The notes under the pieces were generated by a model. The model saw nothing but the letters and a program-made list of their open reading frames with translations, was not told the origin of the DNA and ran no database searches. A DNA stretch of 64,000 nucleotides from contig NC_057801.1 in assembly GCF_018294505.1 (NCBI RefSeq), positions 436,334,201 through 436,398,200 on the forward strand. Direction: 5' to 3'. The stretch comes from Triticum aestivum (Eukaryota; Streptophyta; Magnoliopsida; Poales; Poaceae). Positions 31,606 through 42,136 of this stretch are shown in pieces. The stretch's first letter is position 1. Each line of letters starts with the position of its first letter. The position numbers and the translations under genes are program-made.

Positions 31606-31812
31606 GGAGCCCCCGGGCCTGGGCCATACACGGTGCCGAGCGCTGTTGGGCCAGGCCCAAAACAGTGCACGGGCACGCGCGGCCTAGGTCACGCCGAATC
31701 TAACTCCGCTCCCACCGCGCACGCCCAGAACGGCACGCGTCAAACGCGGCGTCGTGGGAGAGATCGTGGGAGGTTGTTTATTCGGAAGGCCGAAACGTCC
31801 GCCCCGTCCCCC

Positions 31813-31819
31813 TTTATAA
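31813..31819 (+). promoter_or_regulatory. TATA box of the G passenger gene
   Basis: TTTATAA in CCCCCTTTATAAGCAGGGG, about 165 bp upstream of the ATG at 31981 and outside the LTR. Confidence 0.5.
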
Positions 31820-31980
31820 GCAGGGGAAACAGGGGCATTTCCTCCATCTTCGTCATCCGCTGTTGCAATCTCAGAAACCTCCGCCGCCCTCTTCCGCTTC
31901 CAAAGTCGAAAGAGAGCAGCGCTCCGCTCCCGTCGCCGTCGCCACCACCAGCGCCGTCGATCTCCCCCACCGCCTCCGCC

Positions 31981-34900
31981 ATGCCTCCGAAGCCCGGGAA
32001 GGGGAAGGCCACGAAGGCCGCGGCCGCGAAAGCTGTGAAGTCGACCGAAGCGCAGCGGCTTGAGGCACTGCGGAAGGAGCGGGCCACTTTCCCCCCCGAG
32101 CTCTCCGCGGAGGAGCTGAGGGAGTGGTACTATCTCTTATGGTCGACAGAGACGCGGGCGCATCCGCGCACAAAGGTACTCTCCGCCGTCGCCTCGCAAG
32201 CAGCTCCAGCTGACGGGTATCCTTTCTTTGCTGTGTTCTTCTACTGCGGGCTCTGCCCGCCATTCTCTGATTTCTTCTGTGATATCATGAACACCTACGG
32301 ACTCCACCTCCTTGATTTCACCCCCAACGCTGTTCTGACCATGGTAGTTTTCGCCCATCTATGCGAAAACTTTGTCGGAGTCCATCCCAACGTAGCTCTC
32401 TTCCGCCATTTCTTTATGCCTCGTGTCGAGAGAGGGGAACCTCTTGCCGGCGGGATCGCCTGGATCTCACGGGCCGGCAAGAAGGAGACCTAACTGGAGG
32501 GGGAGCTCCGCAGCAAGTGGGACGAGTGGAGAGCAGATTGGTGCTGGGTTGTAGAAGAGAGCCCGCAGCCGTTCACCGCCCTGCGCCAAGCCCCAGCAGT
32601 GCGTGGCAATGACTGGAGCGCCCTGTCCGCGGACGACGACAAGCTGAAGATCGCCACCACTCGGATCTTGCGTCTCAGGCTTGCCGGGCTGACTGTAGGA
32701 GCTGTCGGCGCAGATTTCCTTCGCCGGCGCATCGCCCCTCTGCAGGCGAGGGGGGGACCTGCCTGGGAATTTGGAGGCCCGGCAGATATAATGAGGTTGC
32801 GTCCAGGCCTCAACTTCAATTTCACCGTCATAGAGTTGGACGGGATGCTTAAGGAGATATTCAAGCATGACCCACAGCATCCCGAGTGGTTCAGGTTGCC
32901 GGCAGGCGTCGTTCCTCTGTGCAACAACTCCTCGCGCGACCGCATCTGCGCAATGATGCCGTTGTGTGACTCGCACGGGATCGCTCCAACTTGGCAAGAG
33001 CCCGCCGGCGACGTCGTGTAGCAGTTCTTTGACAGCCTAGTGGAGGTGGCGGTCAATGCTGACAAGAAGAAGCTCCTCACCCGCGACACCACTGAGCAAG
33101 AGATGGAGCGCATCGCCACCAGGGCGGAAGAGGCGGCGGCAGCCGCGGCCGCGGGTGAATTCGGGTTCACCGTGGAGGAAGCGGACGCGGCGTTGGCGAT
33201 GAGCATTGCCGAACGGGAGCAGCCCGAAGAGGAAGAAGAGCTCGCCGCGCCCGACGCTGAGTCGAACGAGCCCACCGAGGGTACGAGCGGCCCGCCACCT
33301 CCGAGGAGCTTGCCGGGAGCAGGACCCGGAACGCAGCCCCCAGTGCAGCCAAGAAGGCGCCTCAGCAGGATCGGGGATGCAGCAGGGCGGCAAGCTGGTC
33401 AACAGCCGCAGCGCCGCACGACGCGCTCCACCGCGGCAAGTACGGTCGCTGCGGGGGCGCCTCCCGCCGTAGGGGCAACTGGGGCGGCGTCGTCTTGGGC
33501 TGGCGCCGCAGTCCCCGCCAAGCGGCCAAGGGATCCCACCCCTCCACCTCGTCGCGCCGGAGGTGGGCCGAACTTCGACCTCTCCGCGCTCAGCTCCGAT
33601 GAGGAAGAGGAAGAAGAGTAAGATTCCCTTGCTTGTTCTTGTAGTTCTTCAACTTGCTGATCTTGTCTTGCATCGGATCTGATTTACCCTGGGCTCTCCT
33701 TTTCAGGACTCTGGCCCAGAGGGCAGCGAAGAGGGCCAAGGCTCAGGTGGTGGTCATCGAGGACGAGCCCACTGCGACGACAGGAGGCGCGCCCGAGACT
33801 ATCTTGCCAGACCCGGCCATCACTTCGCAGAGCAGCCCCCAGCGCAGCCCCCAGCGTAAGCATATGGTTTACTTTCTGCTTCTGGGTGCGCGTGGTTGCT
33901 CTTTTCCTTTGTTGACATTTGATCACTGGTTTGTTTGTGCAGGAGCAGGACAGCTTGATCAGGAGGGCGTGGTGATCTCCTCCGACTCGTCGTCTGCTTC
34001 GACTACGCCGCCAAGGGCGGACTCCCCGACAAGGGAGCGTCCTCCGGTAAGGGAGGAGCCTCCGGCAAGGGAGGAGTCTCCGGCAAGGGACAGCGCTAAC
34101 GATCCGCCGGTGGTGGAGGTCACGACGACAGATCCTAGCACAGGTAGCCCTTCTTGCCCGAAACTTTCCTTGTAGTCTTCTGCTGATTTCTCTTCTCGAA
34201 CGCTTGTTTGATTTCTCCTTCTTCTTTGGTCGTCAGACCCACCCTCCACGGATCCGATGGAGACCGAGGCGGGCGGCGAGGAAGACGCGCGTGGCAATAC
34301 TGGCGATGCCGCGGCCACCGAAGAAGGAGCCGGCGCTAACGTGCCCGCCGGCGAAGAGGCCACCAAGGCTGCCGCCGAGGAAGCTGGCGGGGGATTTGGC
34401 AATCGTACTGACGGCCCTGAGGCCGCAGGAGCGTCAGGCGCTACACCGACCACTGATCCCTCCGCCGCTGCCGCAGCGCCAGGTTCCGAGGAGCCCCAGC
34501 CCGGCGCCTATCTGAAGGCTGGCGAGGGCATCTTCATCAAGCTCCCCTGGGCGTCGAGCTCCAGGGCGCCGGTGGAAGGAGAAGCTCTGGATGCGGAGGT
34601 GCTTGCCTCCGCCGGGTTGTCGATCGTCGACGCGCCGGGAAGTAGTAGTGAAGAGCCCGAGTAGGAGCGGCTGCTGCGGGGGCTGTTGGCGCTCTACCGC
34701 GCCCGTCAAGTCAAGTTGGAGTCCCGGGAAGCGCTTGCCGCGAGGGCGAGCGTGGACATAGAGAAGCGTGCGGAGGAGCTCCGGGGTCTTCGTCAAGAAA
34801 CTCTACGGGCCTTGGCGGAGGAGCGGGAGCAGCTTACCGAGGAACGGAAGGCCTTCCTCCTCGAGAAGGCCGAAGCTGAAGAGCAGCAGCGGCTCACCGG

Positions 34901-35753
34901 CGAGAAGCTGTACGCGCGAGAAGGCGAGCTAACTCAGCGGAAAGTGAACCTCAACAGCCACGAAGAGGAGCTTGCCGCGCGTGAGCGGGCACTTGGCGGG
35001 ACGCTCCAAGAGGCGAAGGATACGGCTGTGGTTGCCGAGGCCGCCAAGAAAGAATTGGAGGCAAAGGTGGCGCAGCTAGAAACTGATCTGAAGGTTGGTG
35101 GTGAAGAGCTTGCCGCCCTCAAGCTAGAGCGCGAGAAGGACGCCCTTGCCCACGGTGAGCTGCAGGGCCGACTCACCGAGAGGGGCAAGGAATTGAGCAC
35201 CGCCAAGGGTTCCAATGCCTATCTGACGCTGAAGCTGGCCACCTTGACGGAGACGTTGGACAGCGCCAGGAAACGGGAGGCAGACTTGAAGAAGGACATC
35301 GAGGCCAACGAGGCGCTGCTAGCGAGGGCCGCCGAAACCCAGAATCTTCTCAGAGATACTGTGGAGCTCTGGACGGAGGGCCTCGTGGACATTGCTGCAG
35401 TTATCAAAGAGGAGCTGGTGCAATTGGGGGTGGAAGGCTTCGGGTACTCCTCTGACGAGAACCTCCAACCCAGCGCCAAGCTCACTTTGTTCTTCAAAGG
35501 CGTGGCGGCGGCGCTCCAGCAACTCCGGGAACGGATCCCAAAGCAGTTGGCCGACGAGTCACGCTCGATTTGTGCCGGAGTTCTGGAGAAATTGCTGGTG
35601 AAGGTGGCCTTCCGCAATCCGGGTCTCAACCTCACCAACGTCCTCAGGAAGCTGCCAGCGGACGCTGATCTTGACGCACTTAAGGCCCTTGTCGCACCCA
35701 TTGTCGACAGGGTGAACGAGGTCAAAAGGGTTGACGGTGGTCGCATAGATTAG
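31981..35753 (+). pseudogene. Antisense passenger gene of element G (PF04195-like domain plus long coiled coil)
   Basis: Opposite to pol. ATG at 31981 (MPPKPGKGKATK). Exons joined by GT-AG with matching phases: 31981-33617, 33707-33855, 33943-34143, 34237-35753. N-terminal 'putative gypsy type transposon' domain (FFYCGLCPPFSDFF, YGLHLLDFTPNAVL, FVGVHPNVALFRHFF), then a Glu/Ala-rich stretch and a disordered Pro/Ser/Thr linker. The last exon is a roughly 350-residue coiled coil (EKRAEELRGLRQETL, ALAEEREQLTEERKAFLLE) and a helical tail. Three in-frame stops (32491, 33019, 34662) break it; otherwise frame and splice sites are kept. Resembles the passengers of A and B in layout. Role unknown; the LTR, promoter and introns suggest a captured gene now spread with the elements. 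Confidence 0.8.
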
Positions 35754-36698
35754 GCCGTCCATTTTCTTCTTCTCTTGTCGCTGCCAGTCATGTCATGGGA
35801 ACACTTTATTAGAGGCGCGACAATTTATTCTTGTAATGTAACTCTATCTTAGGCAACAAATAGCTGTGTTACTTCCTTTACTCGACTCTTGGCTTTGTAT
35901 GGTCCTGCCCTACGCTTTCTAGGGAAACTTGCCGGTGCAGGCACCCTTGCCGCAAGCGCCGAGTGCGGAACTTCAGCAGCCTGCTGGCGGGGTCGCTACC
36001 GACAAGCAACCTTGTCGCAACTAGTTGCAGCTCACTTAAGTTGTTGAGCGGACTCGAAACAAAGTAAGGGCGCTAGCGGCTCACTTAAGTTGCTGAGCGG
36101 ACTCGAAGCAAAGTAAGGGCGCTAGCAGCTCACTTAAGTTGCTGAGCGGACTCGAAACAAAGTAAAGGCGCAGCTAGCTGTGAATTGGTTCCTCCGCGCA
36201 CAGGTTCTCCATACAAAGCACGGTCGTTCAAGGAAAATAACTCAAAAACTTTCAAAAACTGATTGCTCAAGCTTTAGCAACTTAGCTTCTCTGTCGTCTG
36301 CTTCCCGGCAAGGAGAAACTTTTTTTTGAACGGCCTGGACCACACCATTATCTTCTCCTTCCCCCCCCCCCGGTAAACCTTGTGGGCGAGGGAACCTTCC
36401 TTCTTTTGAGAAAGAGACAGAGAAATAAAGCAATGATATGGAGCCTTGGGCTCGTTATCGCTTACCGGGGTCTGGTGCTGCACAAAGTGTCAGATAATAT
36501 ATGCGAAAAAGGAATCATAGCATAAGGAAACTGACAAGATGTGCGGGGCACATGAACTTTACTAGTGCACGGGGTCTGCGCCCGGCTCTGTACAAAGGAT
36601 TACATGCAACAGCGGCAAGACTTGTACAGAAAGGTGGTTGCCGGACAGGGTCCGACAACCGCGCCTTATGGGTAAAACTTACGAAGATGCTCGATGTT
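35754..36698. other. Spacer between passenger gene and pol of G
   Basis: Convergent 3' ends meet here. It contains a 49-bp tandem repeat, a C10 run (about 36361-36371) and no ORF. Confidence 0.6.
36026..36172. repeat. 49-bp tandem repeat, three copies
   Basis: CTCACTTAAGTTG starts at 36031, 36080 and 36129; each unit continues GAGCGGACTCGAA and CAAAGTAAGG with a few substitutions. Confidence 0.9.
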
Positions 36699-37715
36699 CT
36701 AGGAGTTGCTCACCGGAATGCCATCTTCGGTCTCAAGGCGGACAGCACCGGGCCTAGTGACTCGTTTCACCCGATAAGGGCCTTCCCACCTCGGCGTCAA
36801 CTTGTTGGAATTCTTGGCCGACTGAACGCGCCGAAGAACAAGGTCGCCTTCCTTGAGACTCCTGGCATTGACTCTGCGGCTATGGTAGCGGCGCAGAGCT
36901 TGCCGGTAGCGAGCGGCTCGCACAGCGGCCTGGAGACGGTCTTCCTCAAGGAGCAGCGCGTCATCTTGCCGCAGCTGCTCTTGCTCGAGCTCATCATAAG
37001 CGAGCACTCGAGGTGACCCGTATACGAGTTCCATGGGGAGAACTGCCTCCGCTCCATAGACTAGAGCGAAAGGTGTCTGGCCAGTGGCTCGATTTGGCGT
37101 CGTCCTGATCGACCAAAGAACCACCGGTAGCTCCTCGATCCAGTTTCTTCCGCACTTGTGCAGTCTGTCGAAAGTTCTGGTCTTGAGGCCTCGCAGCACT
37201 TCAGCGTTTGCCCTCTCCGCTTGACCGTTGCTTCTTGGATGAGCAACAGAAGCGAAGCAGACCTTGGCGCCAAGATCTTGGACGTACTGCATGAAGGTGC
37301 GGCTCGTAAATTGCATGCCGTTGTCGGTGATGATCCTGTTCGGGATCCTGAAACGGCAAACAATCGACCTGAAGAACTTGATTGCTGACTGTGCTGTCAC
37401 CTTCCTCACTGGTTCCACTTCCGGCCACTTTGTGAACTTGTCGATTGCAACGTACAAGAACTCAAAGCCCCCGACTGCTCGGGGGAAAGGGCCGAGGATG
37501 TCGAGCCCCCAGACCGAAAATGGCCAGGATAAAGGGATTGTCTGGAGAGCTTGAGCTGGCTAGTGTATCTGTTTGGAATGGAACTGGCATGCTTCACACT
37601 TGGTTACTTGTGCAGTTGCATCCTGGAGGGCTGTCGGCCAGAAGAAGCCTTGTCGGAATGCTTTGCCGACAAGTGCTCTTGCGCCAATGTGGTGACCACA
37701 TATGCCTCCATGTAT
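36699..37715 (-). pseudogene. Integrase of element G
   Basis: The minus-strand core has the DDE residues: D in GLDILGPF (around 37515), D in RIITDNGMQF, E in NGQAERANAEVL, then the C-terminal RWEGPYRVKRV. The main frame is open from 37457 to 36699. A TAG at 37716-37718 separates it from the upstream RNase H-spacer frame. The sequence clearly differs from F integrase (GAEAVLPMEL against [10 protein letters not shown]), consistent with another lineage (Tat-like). Confidence 0.85.
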
Positions 37716-38423
37716 CTATGCCAACAGCTGTTGTCCATCTTCCCGGCGAATGCACTTCAATTTCACGTCGTTGAGTCTTATTCTGTACAGTGTGATGTCG
37801 ACAAACTTGTACATACTTGACTGTCGGGCTACTTTTTCAGCTTCTTCTTGCTCTTCGGGAAGCTCTCCTGTCCGAAGGAAACGGACAATCTGCTGCGCCC
37901 ATGATGGAGCTTGCGGCTCGACAACAAGGACTAAAGGCATATCTATTGCTGCGGGAACATCCGCTTCTACGGCAAGAACCTGCGGTTCTGCCGGAGCGTG
38001 ATATTCCCCGGCAAGCTTGCCGGAGCAGGACTTGTCGGGAGCATTTTCTTCGACGGAACAAACCATAAGGTTTGCCGGAGCAGACTGCCCCTCAGCATCC
38101 TTGGTGTTGATCTTGGGGACTTTCTTGGCGGCGGCTTCGGGGAGCTCTACCGGAAAGTAGTCACCAGAAACCAACTTCCTCTTCTTATTCTGTCCAGTTG
38201 ATGGTGTCACGGAAGGTTGAGTCAGCTTGAGCACAAAGATCCCTGGTTCCACAGGCAACTTTAGTGCAGCGCATTTTGACAGGCCATCAGCAATGTCATT
38301 TTGAGCTCTTGGGATATGCTCCATTTGTGGGCTGTCAAAGCGCTCTTCTAGCTTCCTCACTTCCTCAACATATGCTTCCATCAACGGGCTCTGGTAGTTC
38401 TTGTTCACCTGGCGCGCCAGAGA
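37716..38423 (-). pseudogene. RNase H C-terminal fragment and connector of element G
   Basis: Starts beside the 5' LTR with RQVNKNYQSPLMEAYVEEV and HIPRAQNDIADGLSKCAAL, the last part of an RNase H domain, followed by an acidic spacer and the start of the integrase N-terminal region (CIRREDGQQLLA). The frame ends at TAG 37716-37718. The earlier RNase H, RT, protease and gag are deleted. Junction: see the finding on the GGCGCGCCAGGT sequence. Confidence 0.85.
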
Positions 38424-39417
38424 TGTCGGGGGCGATGCTGATTCCACCAACACCTATGGGGACAGGGCCCCTTTCGGTTCGGTGGGGGGCGGAGAGCGCA
38501 CAAAGAGCGGATCGAGGCAGTGCACGCGGGCGATTTTACCCAGCTTTGGGCCGCACGGATGCGTAAAACCCTACTGCTGCTTGTTTGTGTATATTGTATT
38601 CTTGCTCAGGAGCGATGGACGCTGCCATACTGAGCGTGAGAGCGTTCCTGGTGTTGAATGAGCCGAACTGGCCGAACCTCCGAACCCTTTCTACGTTGCG
38701 CTTGGGCCTCCTTTTATACTCTCAAGGGGTCACCGACAGGGGGCAACGTAGACAAGAAGGGTAAAAATGGAAAAGGATGCGGTAGGTGCAGCTACCGCTA
38801 CTGTGGATACAGTGCACCCTACCTAACTCTAACGGCAGGGGACAAGGGCATTAAATGCCTGTCTGAGTCTCCTAAACAGTGCAAAAAGTGACCGTTTGGA
38901 GCGCCACCGTTTGCCACGATGGGCTTCTCTTCATCTCTGCTTGCCACCACGTACCCCTGGCTGCACGGCCTCCTGCCACGTGTGCTTGGGAGAGCCCTAG
39001 CGCGACACATTAGCAGGTGTGATGGAGCGCAGGCACGATGTGGGGGTTTCCCGCGGCAAGCTCCTTGCCCCGGCTGTCGTCTTGTCGCGTCTGGAAGCTT
39101 GTCGCTCGCCGGATCTTGCCGGGACGCAGGGCGCGTTGCGGCAAGCTTTCTTGGTATGCCTTGAATGGCCTTCCCGGCAAGCTCCTCTTGCCGGGGTCTC
39201 GTCTCTTCCCGGCAAGCTCCTCTTGCCGGGGCCTTGGTTGGCCTTCCCGGCAAGCTCCTCTTGCCGGGGCCTTGATTTGAGTACTTTGTTCTTGAATGGT
39301 CTTCAAGGGAACCATAGAGGGTCCTGGCGGTCACCCGACAAGCCTTGCCGCGGGGCGCTGCAACTGCCCGTGCATGAGTTCGGGGTAATAGGGTACCCCT
39401 ACTCTAGTACACCGACA
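38424..39417 (-). repeat. 5' LTR of element G
   Basis: 994 bp, TG...CA, three hairpin-repeat units (stems at 39173, 39208, 39246). Otherwise it matches 30574-31605. Confidence 0.95.
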
Positions 39418-40317
39418 CAAGATTAGTTTCCTCACATCTCTACAAAACTCGATCAAGATTGCTCAAGCAATCATCAGAAGAGGAACCATAGACGGAAAAG
39501 TCGTCCATGAAAACCTCACAAATCTTTTCACAAAAATCAGAGAATATAGCCATCATGCATCTTTGAAAGGTAGCAGGTGCATTACATAAACCAAAAGGCA
39601 TACGTCTATAAACAAAAGTACCAAAAGGGCATGTAAAAGTAGTCTTTGATTGATCTTTAGCTGACACAGGTATTTGAGAGAAACCAGAATAACCATCTAG
39701 AAAGCAATAATGTGTATGTTTGCATAATCTTTCTAGAATTTGATCAATAAAAGGTAAGGGGTAATGATCTTTCTTAATAGCTTTTTTTAATTTGCGGAAA
39801 TCAATTACCATCCTATAACATGTGATAATTCTTTGCGGGATCAATTCATCTTTATCAGTAGGGACAACAGTAATACCTCCCTTCTTAGGGACACAATGGA
39901 CAGGACTTACCCACTGACTATTAGCAACGGGATAAATTATACCTGCCTCCAGAAGCTTGAGTATTTCTTTTCTTACCAGTTCTTTCATTTTAGGATTCAA
40001 ACGTCGTTGAGGATCATGAACTGGTTTGGCATCCGCTTCCAAATTTATTTTATGTTGACATAGAGTGGGACTAATGCCCTTAAGATCATCAAGAGTATAT
40101 CCAATAGCGGCACGGTGCTTTTTTAGAGTTTTCAATAATCTTTCTTCTTCATGCTCTGAAAGGTTAGCACTAATAACAATAGGATATATTTCTTTTCATC
40201 AAGATAAGCATATTTAAGATTATCAGGCAATGGTTTGAGCTCAAACACGGGATCACCCTTGGGTGGAGGAGGATCCCCTAGGATTTCAACAGGCAAATTG
40301 TGTTTCAGAATAGGTTT
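39418..40317 (-). pseudogene. Reverse transcriptase of element F (N-terminal part)
   Basis: The frame at 40135-39440 covers the fingers and palm: VPKKGGITVV, RMVIDFRKLKKAIKKDHYPL, LDGYSGFSQIPV, RMPFGLCNAPATFQ and the catalytic FMDD (VFMDDFSVYG). Between 40136 and 40317 the frame is shifted near 40190. A TAG at 39440-39442 follows the palm, 20 bp before the insertion of G. The rest of RT resumes at 30568. Copies the element's RNA into DNA. Confidence 0.92.
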
Positions 40318-42045
40318 CTATTTAAAGAATACTTCATCTATTTCCCTTCTTTCATTCATGAACATCTCATTTTCATGGTCTAGCAAATAGTGTTCTAAAG
40401 GATCACTAGGAGGTACAGCAATAGAAGCAAGAACAATAATTTCATCCTTACTAGGCAATTCTTCCTCACGATGTTGTTTACTAAATTTAGAGAAATTAAA
40501 CTCATGAACCATATCATCCAAGCCAATAGTAACAACATTCTTTTCGCAGTCTATCTTAGCATTAACAGTATTCAAGAAGGGTCTACCAAATATAATGGGA
40601 CAAAAGCTATCTTGTGGAGAACCAAGAACAAGAAAATCAGCGGGATATTTGGTTTTCCCACACAAGACTTCAACATCTCTAACAATTCCCATTGCAGATA
40701 TAGTATCTCTATTGGCAAGTTTAATTGTAACATCAATATCTTCTAACTCAGCAGGTGCGATATCATGCATAATTTCTTTATATAAGTCAACGGGTATAAC
40801 ACTAGCACTAGAACCCATATCACATAAGCCATGATAACAATGATCTCCTATTTTAACAGAAATAACAGGCACGCCTACCACGGGTCTATGTTTATCTCTA
40901 TTGCAGGGTTTAGCAATTCTAGCAGTTTCACTAGAGAATTCAATGACATGCCCATCAATATTATCGGACAAGAGATCTTTAACAATAGCAATATTAGGTT
41001 CTACTTTGACTTGCTCAGGAGGTGTATAAGCTCTAGTATTACTTTTACGAACAACAGTTGAAGCTTTAGCATGATCCTTTACTCTAGCAGGGAAAGGTGG
41101 TTTCTCAATATAAGAGGTAGGAACAATAGGATCATTATAAGTGATAGTATCTTCTTCAACTTTAATAGGCGAAGCTACTTTTACTTCTATGGGAGGATGA
41201 TATTTAAACCACTTCTCCTTGGGGAGATCAACGTAAGTAGCAAAAGATTCACAGAAAGAAGCTACTATCTCAGAGTCAAGTCCATATTTAGTGCTAAACT
41301 TACAGAAAATATCGGTATCCATAAAAGATTTAACACAATCAAACTTAGGTGTCATACCTGACTCCTTACCTTCGTCGAGGTCCCAATCTTCAGAGTTGCG
41401 TTTAATTCTATCCAATAAATTCCATCTGAATTCAATAGGCTTCATCATAAAAGAGCCAGTACAAGAAGTATCGAGCATGGTTTTATTATTATCAGAGAGC
41501 CGAGCATAAAAATTCTGAAGAATTGTCAATTTTGAGAGCTCATGATTGGGGCATGAATATAACATGGATTTAAGCCTCCGCCAAGCTTGAGCGATGCTTT
41601 CTCCTTCGCGAGGCCAAAAATTATATATATAATTGCGATCACGATGAACAAGATGCATAGGGTAATACTTTTGATGAAATTCCAATTTCACTCTTTTATA
41701 GTTCCATGATCTCATATCATAACATAGCCTATACCATGTCGATGCGTCTCCCTTCAAAGATAAAGGGAAAGCCTTCTTCTTAACAACATCATCGGGTATA
41801 CCTGCAATCTTAAATAATCCACAAATATCATCCAAATAGCGTAGATGCTCGTCGGGATGCTTTGTCCCATCTCCTGTAAAAGTATTAGCCAGCAGTTTTT
41901 CCATAATACCCGAAGGAAATTCAAAAGGAGTTTCATTTTCAATAGGTTCAGTAGGTTGAGGAGCAACTCTTTGCTCTACTGGACGGGGTGAAGATACCCC
42001 GAACAAGCCCCTCAGAGATTCACTTTCCATAGTAACAAGTGACAC
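40318..42045 (-). pseudogene. gag: gag-protease of element F
   Basis: 575 residues in one frame; the start may be Met6 (MESESLRGLFG, 42030). Retrotrans_gag-type capsid at about residues 50-200 (AFPLSLKGDASTWYRL, GESIAQAWRRLKSML). The protease active site near residue 408 reads GLCDMGSSASVIP, with D-M-G instead of D-T/S-G, followed by FCPIIFGRPFL. It stops at TAG 40318-40320 before RT, where related elements read through (probably CAG), so I treat it as a truncated Gag-Pol. No zinc knuckle seen. Confidence 0.88.
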
Positions 42046-42107
42046 AAAATTTCAGCACACTATATAAATTTTTCCTTACCAAATTCCACTTACCAAAGGC
42101 GCTACAC

Positions 42108-42125
42108 TCCCCGGCAACGGCGCCA
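42108..42125 (-). other. Primer-binding site of F (tRNA-Asp type)
   Basis: The minus strand reads TGGCGCCGTTGCCGGGGA, the complement of the plant tRNA-Asp 3' end used by Athila-like elements; 11 bp from the LTR. Confidence 0.85.
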
Positions 42126-42136
42126 GAAAAGAGTCT

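Larger units (their letters stand above)
30574..39417 (-). mobile_element. Gypsy LTR retrotransposon G (Tat-like, minus strand) with internal deletion and passenger gene
   Basis: LTRs at 38424-39417 (5') and 30574-31605 (3'), perfect target duplication CAAGA (30569-30573 and 39418-39422). It is inserted in the RT gene of F just after the catalytic FMDD. On the minus strand: 5' LTR, then directly the end of RNase H and integrase (gag, protease and RT are missing), a spacer, and a passenger gene on the opposite (+) strand, then 3' LTR. The LTRs are about 98% alike by eye apart from one 38-bp repeat unit, so G is recent. Minus-strand LTR starts TGTCGGTGTACTAGAGTAGG. Confidence 0.95.

Noticed and set aside
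34434..35746. Long minus-strand ORFs opposite the coiled-coil exon
   Set aside because: Shadow frames of the G passenger; they lack splice signals and domain similarity.
42108..42125. tRNA-Asp-like sequence (also 46948-46965)
   Set aside because: Only 18 nt matching a tRNA 3' end next to an LTR; these are primer-binding sites, not tRNA genes.
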